A DNA stretch of 64,000 nucleotides, from positions 62,001-126,000 of the forward strand of contig CBDATG010000001.1 in NCBI GenBank assembly GCA_965200145.1, given 5' to 3'. The notes under the pieces were generated by a model. It saw only the letters and a list, made by a program, of their open reading frames with translations. It had not been told where the DNA came from and made no database searches. Of the stretch, positions 44,466 through 53,159 are shown piece after piece (position 1 is the stretch's first letter; every line of letters begins with the position of its first letter). The position numbers and the translations under genes are program-made. Source of the stretch: CBDATG01 sp965200145 (GTDB taxonomy: Bacteria > Chloroflexota > Dehalococcoidia > Lucifugimonadales > Lucifugimonadaceae).

Positions 44466-46133
44466 TTAAGCCCGGTCCGTTATCTCAGCGGAGCTCGGCG
44501 TGCCCGAACCGATTATCAAGTTCTTGGCGCGGTCGTTCGCTCCCACGCAAACCAGATAGTAGCGACTCGGATCGTGCTGTCCTGACAGCATCACTTTCTC
44601 TTGCTCCCACGGCGGCAGGTCGTACACCCAGCGCCATTCGTATCGCACTTTCTCCGGCACATTGAAGTGCGCAACCATGTCGCTCGCAGGAGCCTTGACA
44701 TGACTGTGCAGGAACTCCTTAGCGGCATGCTTCGAGAACCCACCCTCGGCGATCGGGCGAGCGTGTGCTGGCGCAATGAACACCAACGTCGCACCGCCTG
44801 GCGATTCGTCAAACTCGCCGTGTAGGTTCGCAATGTAACCGCTTCCTGAAGGACACGACGCAGCGATCGACTTCAGCAATCCATCTGGAGTGTCAACCCC
44901 CTGGTTGCCGTGGTCGTGTTCACCGCCGGATGGGAAGACCGATACGACGCTCTGTTCCGGGCTGAAGCCCTGATCGACGTGGAACGGGTCCCACGGCGAA
45001 TCCTCCTCGTTCTCGCCCACGCAGAAACTGAATTTGCGCGGCGTGCCAATCGTGTCCATATCCAAGACACCCGGATACCAGTGTCCGCCGTTCTTCAGTG
45101 TCAAGGTGAAGGCTCGGCCAATGGCAACGTTTACGCGTGACATCTTGCCCGGGCCCAACGTCGCACGGCGGTAGTTCAATCCGATCTCGTTCCTTATCGG
45201 ACCGTTGACCACTAACAGAGGCGCACCCGCGGACGTCGACATCAGCAGCCCGCGCACCTCAAACGGATCCATCGCCGATATCGCCTTACAAGCCGCGATC
45301 ACCACGGGCAGATGCTCGGGCTCCGCTCCGGCCATGACGCTGTTCACCGCGACCTTCTGCACAGTGACGAATCCGTTACCGGGAGGCAACGTGCACACTA
45401 CTTCGTCGTGCGGTAACGTAGTGCCGCGCAACATGCGCTCCACCTTCTCCGGCGTCGGAGGTATCAGCGGGAAGCCATCGCCCCAATCGCGGTCAAGGAA
45501 GTCCGCATTAAAGGAATCAAGCGCACCAAACTGATCGCTGCCGTTGAAGACGAAACGCCTCTCTTGCGCGTCCCTGATCGCCTGATTCTCAATCTCTTCG
45601 CCGCTGATTTGGCGCGTCAGCAGGTCGATGATCTCGTTGACCACCGGATCGGTCTGCTCTATCGCCTGCTCGGTGGTGATGTTGTTGTACACCAGCGGCA
45701 CCTCAACGCGCGGTATTGGACCCATGCCGAACGCCTTAGCGCTGGCATCCGCGTCATGCTGGAAACCATCCGACAAGATGACGACCGTCGGCACTCCTGC
45801 CTTCTCCAGCTCAACCATGTCGTAGACAAGCCACGACGTGCAGGACCCTCAGTCCGCAGTACAGCCCACGGCGACATCGATCTCCGATATCGCCTGCTGG
45901 CGAACGCTGTCAGGGAATGGCAACGCGCCAGAATAGAAACGCACATCAACGCTCGGCTCAGCCTGCTTTATCAGCTCGCCCGCACGCCTCAGCGCATCAT
46001 CGCCGTGCGCCTTCCCGTTCCACATCAGCCCAACGACCTTGCCTTGAAGTGAGCTAGGGCGTGGCGCATATGGGAATGCACTCACCTCACCGCGTTGCGG
46101 CGAAACAGGGTTTACAACCTCAAGTTCAAACAT
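44466..46133 (-). CDS. UGSC-motif selenoprotein with in-frame UGA (Sec95)
   Basis: Two open stretches in one frame (46133-45852 and 45848-44466) are separated only by TGA at 45849-45851. Read through, the junction is VAVGCTAD-U-GSCTSWLVYDM, a U-G-S-C motif as in a known family of (seleno)proteins. The N-terminal 200 residues (LQGKVVGLMWNGKAHGDDAL, then ELEKAGVPTVVILSDGF) look like a Rossmann-like domain on both sides of Sec; about 350 further residues (DRDWGDGFPLIPPTPEKVERM and on) form a second domain that I do not recognise. The start is the ATG at 46133 after GAGGTG. No ribosome site precedes the Met 33 bases past the TGA. A SECIS-like hairpin follows the TGA and selB is in the window. The reaction is unknown; a redox role is likely. 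The alternative is a nonsense-mutated gene. Confidence 0.85.
45819..45851 (-). promoter_or_regulatory. UGA and SECIS-like hairpin in the selenoprotein gene
   Basis: On the minus strand, after TGA (45851-45849) come 11 bases, then GTCGT (45837-45833), a nine-base loop GGCTTGTCT, and ACGAC (45823-45819). The stem is five perfect pairs, extendable by two pairs past one mismatch. The loop begins 16 bases after the TGA and starts with GG. Known bacterial SECIS elements have a short apical stem, a loop about 16-37 bases after the UGA, and a G in the first two loop positions, so this fits. Confidence 0.75.
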
Positions 46134-46325
46134 ATTCAAGCACCTCAAATCACTAGTGGCTTGATCTCGGCACGCCAAACGGCGCGAAAGTTGCAATCAT
46201 TCTAACCTGTTGCAACGAATGCTACCGACCTGCGCGTTAAGCGAAATCGAGTCGGCACTGCGACCCTTGGGGGGACTTCAAACCGTAGGGAGTTACGCTC
46301 CCGCGAAGACAGCGCACTTACCGTG

Positions 46326-46838
46326 TTACGTCGCTCCCCTACATCGCGACTCGATTGCACGCATCTCAGGCCGGTTCGACAGGTTGGCTTCCCTCGGATC
46401 GTTGCGCCAGCGACTGAAAGCTTTGACCACTTCAGCGCAACCCAGGTCACCTCTATCCAACGCAAGCGAAAGCGCCCAATCGATCCTTCGGACCGCTACG
46501 TCTTTTGATTTACAGGTCTGAATCAGAGCCCGGTCTTCGGTCAGAACTGGCGCGTCCAAGTCTCGCGCCAGCATCAGACACGAGATATCTGCCTCGGACA
46601 GGGACGATGGCGAGGCAAGCGACCTGATGGAATCGAGACGGATTTCAGCTGCCACTACTGAAATACTTGCGCCCGCCAGCGTGTTGGAAGCGTCAGAGCC
46701 AAAGGTGCTCTTACCGTGCAACTCACCTAGCACGCTGTCGGTAGTGCAAAGTCCCAACATGCCGAGCCCGCTGAGTATTCGCCCCTTCTCTGCTGTCACC
46801 ACCAATGCTGGCTTGGGTGCCTCGCCGCCCAACGTCAT
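46326..46838 (-). CDS. PIN-like domain protein, partner of XRE/ImmA gene
   Basis: The ATG at 46838 overlaps the upstream stop codon (ATGA), giving 170 residues. The pattern LCTTDSVLGELHG, then LSEADISCLMLARDLDAPVLTEDRALIQ, matches the second half of a PIN ribonuclease domain with its acidic residues. The first catalytic Asp expected in the opening strand is not evident (ALVVTAEKGRILSGL), so activity is uncertain. PIN proteins are often toxins or RNases. The translational coupling to an XRE/ImmA-type gene suggests a toxin-antitoxin-like or stress module. Confidence 0.65.
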   Translation of the reverse strand: MTLGGEAPKPALVVTAEKGRILSGLGMLGLCTTDSVLGELHGKSTFGSDASNTLAGASISVVAAEIRLDSIRSLASPSSLSEADISCLMLARDLDAPVLTEDRALIQTCKSKDVAVRRIDWALSLALDRGDLGCAEVVKAFSRWRNDPREANLSNRPEMRAIESRCRGAT

Positions 46839-47920
46839 CCGGACCACGGGATTTCGTCCACATCCATTTCGTCTCCGAGCAACTCGGACAACTTCGATCT
46901 GGTGATCAGCCCGCGTCGCCAACCGTCAAAGCAAAGGTCCGCGTAGCGGCGGTATTGCGGCTCCTCCAACCCACCATTGGGCTCATGTTTGCGCCACCCG
47001 AGGTAGCTAAGCCGAATCCAATTCCGCGTGTAACCCTGCAGGTCTATCAGCCCGAGGTCGTGGCACCGTTCGGTTAACGCGGCGATGCTGCAGCCAAACT
47101 TCCTCTTCAGAGCGAGCCACGTGCCCATTGGGGCTGACTCGACATCATGTCCGTTTCCGTTGCTTGATTTGAATTCGTTAGCCACAAGCTCGCCGGGCAT
47201 TAGGAACGCGGCCGCGAACTTATCGACCAACGCATCGTCAAGCTCATCGCCCATGACGAGGTGCCCAAGCTCGCGAGCAAGGGTGAAGCGTTGGCGGTCT
47301 ACAGGCGCACAAGTGTTAAACGCAATCGCCTTGTCCCCGCGATCCGATTTCACTACGCAACCGTCTAGCAGGTTGGGCGCAGTCGCATGCCCCGAGAACG
47401 GCAACAACCTGACACTAGCATCCAAGGCGGCATGCACAGACGGCTGGAGCTCTTCCGGACCAATCCGCAATATCGACCGCATGTCACCCGCGACGCACTC
47501 AACCTCATCGGCGTTTGAAGGCAATCTAGTTACCTGATGCTCCTTAGCGAAGTCGGATGGCTGAACCTCCAAGACATCCTCGATGTTGTAGTGGTTCTCA
47601 AACGCGACCTGTATATCGATCAATATCCGTCGCAAGCGATGTTTATCTAACTGGTAACGCTTGCGGTTCGATGAGAGGACCACCTCGCACAGCGGACGGG
47701 TCAGATAGATAGACGGGACCTCTAAAGCGTCGGCCAAGCTCCGACAATCTGAGAGAGTCGGTATTTTAGATCCTGCAACGTAGTCGCGTATGTCGTCCGC
47801 AGTGATCCCGGTCTTGCGCGCGATCTCGTCAACCCCCATGTCACCGCTCGCAAGTATGGCGGATCTCAGCCTGTTCGCAAACGAGTCGGTGTCGCGTTGG
47901 TCATTGGTGTTGTTGTTCAT
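46835..47920 (-). CDS. XRE helix-turn-helix plus ImmA/IrrE-like metallopeptidase protein
   Basis: The N terminus (about residues 15-70, LRSAILASGDMGVDEIARKTGITADDIRDYVAG) is an XRE-type DNA-binding domain. After a linker comes the ImmA/IrrE-like domain with RQRFTLARELGHLVMGDE and FAAAFLMPGELVANEF. The first His of HExxH is replaced by Arg (A-R-E-L-G-H), a variant that occurs in this family but raises doubt about zinc binding. Such proteins cleave or act as regulators/antitoxins. The end overlaps the PIN-like gene. An inverted repeat directly upstream could be its operator. Confidence 0.85.
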   Translation of the reverse strand: MNNNTNDQRDTDSFANRLRSAILASGDMGVDEIARKTGITADDIRDYVAGSKIPTLSDCRSLADALEVPSIYLTRPLCEVVLSSNRKRYQLDKHRLRRILIDIQVAFENHYNIEDVLEVQPSDFAKEHQVTRLPSNADEVECVAGDMRSILRIGPEELQPSVHAALDASVRLLPFSGHATAPNLLDGCVVKSDRGDKAIAFNTCAPVDRQRFTLARELGHLVMGDELDDALVDKFAAAFLMPGELVANEFKSSNGNGHDVESAPMGTWLALKRKFGCSIAALTERCHDLGLIDLQGYTRNWIRLSYLGWRKHEPNGGLEEPQYRRYADLCFDGWRRGLITRSKLSELLGDEMDVDEIPWSG

Positions 47921-47922
47921 TC

Positions 47923-47968
47923 CCGACCTCTGAACCCGATTCTAAACGGGAAACGCCCCTCAGGTCGG
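47923..47968. promoter_or_regulatory. Inverted repeat upstream of the XRE/ImmA gene
   Basis: CCGACCT (47923-47929) and AGGTCGG (47962-47968) flank a nested pair CCCG/CGGG (47935-47938, 47947-47950), starting 3 bases from the ATG at 47920. A self-binding site of the XRE protein is plausible but unproven. The rest of 47969-48218 holds no gene I can see. Confidence 0.3.
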
Positions 47969-48218
47969 AGCGGCATTCCCGCCCTGACGGTGAGGCCGTT
48001 CCATCATCTCGTCCGCTGACTCAAAGATGAAGAAAACCTTGTAAGGGGACGCTCAGCACGCACAGGTACGAAAGGCTCTGCGAACTGGGGAATCATCCAG
48101 TCAATCAGTTCGCTCTATCCCTTATACTCTTGACACAACGCGAAGCTCCGCGCGCTCGTTGCGTTCGGTGTGGCATATCAAGCGCGTTGCACACTTGAAC
48201 GAATGAGGAGGGATTTTC

Positions 48219-50168
48219 ATGCGTTCGATCCGAAACATGTCGCTACTAACTGGGGCAGCGGCATTCACAGCAGCCATGGCCGCACTTCTGGCCGTCGCCT
48301 GTGGGTCTGAGACGGTCGTTACCGTTGAAGTCCCTGTAGTGGAGACGGTAGTCGTCAGGGAAGAGGTACGGGTTGACGTGCCTGTCGTCGAGACGGTAGT
48401 AGTCCGCGAACAGGTCCAGGTCGAAGTACCCGTAGTTGAGACTGTGGTCGTCAGAGAGCAGGTCCAAGTAGAGGTGCCTGTCGTTCAGACGGTCGTTGTC
48501 CGCGAAGAGGTGGAAGTACAGGTAGAGGCACCACGACGCTCCGGCGGTGAGATACGAGTCGGTACCGTCTACGTTCCGCCTCCGCTCTACTTGCCATCTG
48601 CACAGCCTTCGCCTGAGTACTGGAAGCTCCACGCCTGGGGCATCGCAGAGACCCTTATCCGTACAGACAGAGCCAATGCACCGCCAGCTTACGGAACACC
48701 CGGCACTTCAGGGCTCGCGACCGGCTGGACCATCGAAGACGACACGATAACGTTCTCGATCCGCGAGGGTGCTACGTTCCGCGGCAACAACCTCGATTGG
48801 GGTCCGCTGACTGCCGAAGATGTGGTTCACACATTCACGAACGCTGGACAGACCGGTAGCCGCGCCGCCCGCGCCGGCACGTTCAACTCTGAGAACGGCC
48901 AGGGCATGTGGGACTGTGCAACTCAGAGCTCCAGGGTTTTCTCATGCACGATCAACCCGATGCGCCTGCACCCGAACACTTTGTACCACCTCAGCAATGA
49001 GAACGGTCAAGTGGCAATCTTCAGCAAGCGCGTCTTTGACGAGCTGGGCGAAGCGCAGGCCATCCTGACACCGCACGGTTCAGGTCCATGGCAAGTCACA
49101 CGGCACGTAGGAAACGACGAGCTAGTAGCGGACGCAGTGCTTGACCACTGGCGCGCTGCTCCGTTGGCAGACAAGCTCCGCATCGTTGAGATCAAAGAGC
49201 CGTCGCAGGCCGCCGCCGCTCTCGCGACCGGGTCTGTGCACCTCGCACAGATTCCGAGCTCGCTCGTCCTTGACACGGAGAACCGATCTCGCGGCCGCAG
49301 GTTGCAAATCAACGCCGGACTTGGCGGTCAAGCCATCTACTTCGGCGGCAACTTCTGGGCAGACCGCAACTACATCACCGGCGATGCCATTGAGCCGCAA
49401 TCCGGATTCCAGCCCGACGATGCACACCCGTGGATCGGTACCGGACCGGATGACGAGAACGCCATCGCCGTGAGGAAGGCACTCTCAAAGGCAATCAACC
49501 GCGACCTGATCAACAAGTCGATACTGGTTGGCTTGGGACGTCCCATCTACACGCACGGCGGGTACGAACAGGACACGCCGTACTGGCAGCAACGCTGGTT
49601 CGTTGAACACGATCCGGATGCCGCACGTTCCGAGTTGGCGGCAGCCGGATACCCCGACGGTTTCACCATGGGCTTCTGGGTCCCGTCCGACTCCCCGTTC
49701 GTTAATCCGGAAGTAGGTGTCGCCATCGCCGGTCAGTGGCGCGACGTCGGAATCAACGTTGAGATCGAGAACACCGCGTACTCGGCAAGACGACCGACGC
49801 TAGTGGACAGGTCGATAGACATCCCGTGGCTCTTCATCAACTTTGCAGAATCGGGTCCGTTCGGTTCCAAGTACGGACGGTGGAACCCCGGCACCGGTTG
49901 GAACTCCGGCGGCGAGCTGCCTTACGACACGATGAAGGACTGGGACGACCGATACGTCGCGCTGGACGCCAACGATGCAAGCCAGCAGGACGACATCGTC
50001 GCGCTCAACACAGAGATCGAGGACTACGTCCAGAACACTGCCATTGAGCTGCCGATCGTTGAGCTGGTCAAGTGGTACGTCGTCGGTCCGGAAATCCTCA
50101 GTTGGAGGCCTTACCGACACAACGAGAACGGTCCCAACTCGTTCGAGACGATACTCCTCGACCGCTAA
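48219..50168 (+). CDS. Extracellular solute-binding lipoprotein, dipeptide/oligopeptide ABC type
   Basis: The 649-residue protein starts with a signal peptide and lipobox (LAVAC, Cys28), preceded by a strong GAGGAGG. Residues 36-99 are four 16-residue valine-rich repeats, probably an extended stalk. From about residue 115 the SBP_bac_5 fold follows, with AEDVVHTFTNA, HGSGPWQVTRH, VRKALSKAINRDLINKSILVGLG and AAAGYPDGFTMGFWV. These proteins bind peptides, nickel or other solutes. The two permease genes that follow complete part of the transporter; no ATPase genes lie next to it. Confidence 0.9.
   Translation: MRSIRNMSLLTGAAAFTAAMAALLAVACGSETVVTVEVPVVETVVVREEVRVDVPVVETVVVREQVQVEVPVVETVVVREQVQVEVPVVQTVVVREEVEVQVEAPRRSGGEIRVGTVYVPPPLYLPSAQPSPEYWKLHAWGIAETLIRTDRANAPPAYGTPGTSGLATGWTIEDDTITFSIREGATFRGNNLDWGPLTAEDVVHTFTNAGQTGSRAARAGTFNSENGQGMWDCATQSSRVFSCTINPMRLHPNTLYHLSNENGQVAIFSKRVFDELGEAQAILTPHGSGPWQVTRHVGNDELVADAVLDHWRAAPLADKLRIVEIKEPSQAAAALATGSVHLAQIPSSLVLDTENRSRGRRLQINAGLGGQAIYFGGNFWADRNYITGDAIEPQSGFQPDDAHPWIGTGPDDENAIAVRKALSKAINRDLINKSILVGLGRPIYTHGGYEQDTPYWQQRWFVEHDPDAARSELAAAGYPDGFTMGFWVPSDSPFVNPEVGVAIAGQWRDVGINVEIENTAYSARRPTLVDRSIDIPWLFINFAESGPFGSKYGRWNPGTGWNSGGELPYDTMKDWDDRYVALDANDASQQDDIVALNTEIEDYVQNTAIELPIVELVKWYVVGPEILSWRPYRHNENGPNSFETILLDR
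48324..48515 (+). repeat. Four tandem 48-base repeats coding a Val-rich stalk
   Basis: Four copies of a 16-codon unit, consensus VEVPVVETVVVREQVQ, follow the lipobox directly. The DNA copies are similar but not identical, so they are diverging rather than freshly duplicated. They alternate hydrophobic and charged residues as in an extended beta or spacer region between lipid anchor and binding domain. Confidence 0.85.
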
Positions 50169-50262
50169 TTCAGCATTCAGCGTAGTAATGCACAGGTAGC
50201 AACACGGTCCTTGGGGCGCGGCTCGACGATCAGCCGCGCCTCACGGACTTCGGAACGGCGCT

Positions 50263-51180
50263 GTGAAACGGTTCCTCGCGAGGCGCATCGCCTACAGCGT
50301 CATACTGATACTCGTCACGACAGTCTTCGTCTTCGTGCTGTCGCGACAGTCCGGCGACCCGCGCCACTTGATGGTCAGCGAGCAGAGCACGCAAGAAGAG
50401 TGGGACGCATGGGGACGCGAGCTGGGCCTAGACCGGCACATCGTGATGCAGTACCTGATCTGGTTGGGAAACGCGTTAACGGGAGATTTCGGCGAGTCGA
50501 TCCGCCAGCGCAGGCCAGCATTAGACGTGGTGATCGAACGCATCCCCGCGACACTTCAGTTGGCAGCCGGGTCCGCCATATTCGCCATCGCGACCGGGAT
50601 TCCGTTAGGCGTGCTATCCGCCATCAAACGCGGATCAATCCTGGACTACATCGGTAGGACGTTCGCCATCATAGGGCAAGCCGCGCCTGTCTTCTGGTTA
50701 GGCATCGTGCTCGTGCTGATATTCAGCGTCCAGCTGAACTGGTTACCACCGCAACGACGCGGCGGACTGGACCACTACATCCTGCCTTCCATCACGTTGG
50801 GCTGGCTCTTCTCGTCCAGCTTCCTGAGACTCACACGCAGCGCAATGCTGGAGGTGCTCGACTCCGAGTTCGTGAAGTTCGCACGTAGCAAAGGCGTCAG
50901 CAACAACATCGTCATCTGGAAGCACTCCTTCAGGAACGCCCTGCTTCCCACGCTCACTTATGCGGGTTTGCTCTTAGCCGGATTGATCACCGGCGCGGTC
51001 ATTACCGAAACCATCTTCTCCTGGCCGGGTTTGGGCTCACTCGCGGTGTCAGCCGTCAACCAACTCGATTTCCCAGTGCTGATCGCCGTCGTGTTCGTCA
51101 TCACCGTCGCCTATATCGGCATGAGCATATTCGTCGACGTGCTGTATGCCATCGCCGACCCGCGCATCAGGTTGGAATGA
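50263..51180 (+). CDS. ABC transporter permease, DppB type
   Basis: The 305 residues have an N-terminal TM (RIAYSVILILVTTVFVFVLSR), LGLDRHIVMQYLIWLGNALTGDFGESI typical of DppB/OppB, and a core ending with the EAA-like FVKFARSKGVSNNIVIWKHSFRNALLPTLTYAG. The last stretch, GAVITETIFSWPGLG, is diagnostic. It lies 95 bases after the binding-protein gene and is followed with an overlap by the DppC-type gene. Confidence 0.93.
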   Translation: MKRFLARRIAYSVILILVTTVFVFVLSRQSGDPRHLMVSEQSTQEEWDAWGRELGLDRHIVMQYLIWLGNALTGDFGESIRQRRPALDVVIERIPATLQLAAGSAIFAIATGIPLGVLSAIKRGSILDYIGRTFAIIGQAAPVFWLGIVLVLIFSVQLNWLPPQRRGGLDHYILPSITLGWLFSSSFLRLTRSAMLEVLDSEFVKFARSKGVSNNIVIWKHSFRNALLPTLTYAGLLLAGLITGAVITETIFSWPGLGSLAVSAVNQLDFPVLIAVVFVITVAYIGMSIFVDVLYAIADPRIRLE

Positions 51181-52111
51181 TCAATTGGCAACCCCGCTGA
51201 CAGACTCATCTGCGCCCACCATTGGCGACACGATGCGCCCTCCCGTCGTGCGTGAGACTCCCCTTCGCACCACCTTGCGCATCCTGCGACGATGGCCGAT
51301 CGTGCCGATAATCCTCGTCTCTCTAATGCTCATCGCCGCCGTGTTCGCAGAGTTGCTTACGCCATACGACCCCACACGCGACGACCTGCTCGAGCGCAAC
51401 ACTCCCCCATTCTGGCAAGAGGGCGGAACTACAGAGCACATCCTCGGCACCGACCCGCTGGGCAGGGACATCCTGACTCGAATCATTTTCGGCGCCCGCA
51501 TATCGCTACTCATCGCCGGCATCGTCTTGACCGTCGGCACCGCATTCGGACTCGTCATCGGACTCGTCTCGGGATATGCGGGCGGTACCGTCGACGAGAT
51601 ACTCATGCGAGTCGTCGACTTCACTTTCGCCGTACCGTTCATATTGGTCGCGCTAGTAACCGTCATCGTATTCGGCCAATCCTTCGCGCTCGTCATCATC
51701 TTGCTGACGATTTTCAGCTGGAGCAATGTCGCACGCCAGACACGCGGCGAGACTCTGAGCCTGAAAACACGCGAGTACGTCGACTATGCCCGAGTCGCGG
51801 GCGCAAGCACTGGGCGAATCCTATTCCGTCACATCGCTCCCGGGCTGATCAACACCGTCATCGTCGTCACGACGCTCAGCCTCGGCGGATTGATCCTTAC
51901 CGAAGCCAGCCTCTCGTTCCTTGGCGTTGGCATCCCGCCGCCTACTCCCGCTTGGGGTGTCATGGTCGCAGAAGGCAGAAACTACATCTACACAGATTGG
52001 TGGGTATCTTTCTTCCCCGGCATCGCAATCATGCTTACAGTTATGGCATTCAACTTTCTCGGCGACTGGTTCAGAGACCGTTACGACCCGCGACTGAGGC
52101 AGTTGGGTTGA
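51146..52111 (+). CDS. ABC transporter permease, DppC type
   Basis: The permease has TM1 (WPIVPIILVSLMLIAAVFAELL), the DppC hallmark HILGTDPLGRDILTRIIFGARISL, the EAA loop REYVDYARVAGASTGRILFRHIAPGLIN and TEASLSFLGVGIPPPTPAWG. The start is uncertain: the ATG at 51146 overlaps the upstream gene by 35 bases, while a TTG at 51185 and an ATG at 51233 are possible. It pairs with the DppB-type protein. A hairpin follows the stop. Confidence 0.92.
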   Translation: MPSPTRASGWNDQLATPLTDSSAPTIGDTMRPPVVRETPLRTTLRILRRWPIVPIILVSLMLIAAVFAELLTPYDPTRDDLLERNTPPFWQEGGTTEHILGTDPLGRDILTRIIFGARISLLIAGIVLTVGTAFGLVIGLVSGYAGGTVDEILMRVVDFTFAVPFILVALVTVIVFGQSFALVIILLTIFSWSNVARQTRGETLSLKTREYVDYARVAGASTGRILFRHIAPGLINTVIVVTTLSLGGLILTEASLSFLGVGIPPPTPAWGVMVAEGRNYIYTDWWVSFFPGIAIMLTVMAFNFLGDWFRDRYDPRLRQLG

Positions 52112-52125
52112 TCTATGACCTGTAA

Positions 52126-52156
52126 GACAACGCCGCCGCGACCAGCTGGCGTTGTC
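52126..52156. terminator. 9-bp hairpin between permease and dehydrogenase genes
   Basis: GACAACGCC (52126-52134) and GGCGTTGTC (52148-52156) pair around 13 bases, between the stop of the permease and the next ATG. No T run follows. It may partly separate the transporter genes from the dehydrogenase gene. Confidence 0.35.
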
Positions 52157-52194
52157 GGCGCAGATATCCAACAACACAAGAACGGAGTATCCCA

Positions 52195-53091
52195 ATGAAG
52201 ATCGGATGGATAGGACTCGGACACATGGGCAAGCCCATGGCCAAGCACATGATGACCGCGGCGGATGTCTTCGCAATACACGACCTGCGCGAAGATGCTG
52301 GCACCGACTTGCTTGAGGACGGTGCAGTCTGGGCAAACACCCCTGCCGAAGTCGCGCAGGACAAGGACCTGGTCGTGACCTGCCTGCCAATGCCGCCACA
52401 TGTTGATGCGGTCAGCTTCGGTGACGCGGGTGTCGTAGAAGGTGTCTCCAAAGATGCCGTGGTGATCGACTGCACATCAAACGGATTGGACGCAGTTCGT
52501 GCGTTACATCAACGATATGGTGAATTGGGAATCACATTTCTGGACGCACCAGTTAGCGGTGGAGTGATTGGCGCAAAGAAACGTGACTTGGCAGTCTATG
52601 TCGGCGGCGATAGAGATGCATACGATCGCATCAAACCGGCCTTGGATGCCATGGGCGACAAGGCCATGTACTGCGGTCCCATCGGCACTGGCACCATCTG
52701 CAAGCTGAGCAACCAGCTATTCGGCATCATCGCCGGTCAAGCCAAGTTTGAGGTGCTGACTGCTGGCGTGAAGGCAGGATGCGACCTTGACGTGTTGGTC
52801 AAGGCCATCCACGAAGGCACCGGCGGGAAGGCCAGGCCGTTTGAGGGTTGGATGCGTCCGCCGACGGACGACTACGCAGAGGACGAGGACACCTTCTACC
52901 TAGAGCTCGCGGCGAAGGATTGCCGCTTGGCGAACGAGATCGGCAGGTCGCACCGTGTGCCACAGCCACTGGCGAACGCTGCCGAAGCGCGCATGATAGA
53001 GGCACTGAACCGCGGCTGGGGCAGGAAGCGCGCCGAGATCATCGGTGAGATACAGCAGGCCGCCGCCGATGTCGACCTGCGCGACTACTAA
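52195..53091 (+). CDS. NAD(P)-dependent beta-hydroxyacid dehydrogenase (3-hydroxyisobutyrate type)
   Basis: The 298 residues start MKIGWIGLGHMGKPMAKHM, the Rossmann loop of the 3-hydroxyisobutyrate/tartronate-semialdehyde reductase family. The substrate motif is TFLDAPVSGGVIGAKKRDL, the catalytic Lys is in TGTICKLSNQLFGII, and AAKDCRLANEIGR fits the C-terminal domain. The cofactor and exact substrate are not decided by sequence. It follows the peptide-type transporter genes on the same strand and precedes a small NifU-C-like gene. Confidence 0.88.
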   Translation: MKIGWIGLGHMGKPMAKHMMTAADVFAIHDLREDAGTDLLEDGAVWANTPAEVAQDKDLVVTCLPMPPHVDAVSFGDAGVVEGVSKDAVVIDCTSNGLDAVRALHQRYGELGITFLDAPVSGGVIGAKKRDLAVYVGGDRDAYDRIKPALDAMGDKAMYCGPIGTGTICKLSNQLFGIIAGQAKFEVLTAGVKAGCDLDVLVKAIHEGTGGKARPFEGWMRPPTDDYAEDEDTFYLELAAKDCRLANEIGRSHRVPQPLANAAEARMIEALNRGWGRKRAEIIGEIQQAAADVDLRDY

Positions 53092-53159
53092 CCCAAGCCG
53101 TCCGCACAACATCGTTAGAATCTTCCAACATCGATTTCCCAGAAGGAGCATTCCCAGAT

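Noticed and set aside
44466..45818. A separate 450-residue gene starting at the ATG at 45818
   Set aside because: No ribosome site precedes that ATG; the same frame continues upstream through one TGA with a conserved-looking U-G-S-C motif, so it is read as one selenoprotein gene.
45849..45851. A nonsense mutation making the gene a pseudogene
   Set aside because: The frame is otherwise intact on both sides, the TGA falls in a known Sec motif with a SECIS-like hairpin, and selB is present. It remains the main alternative.
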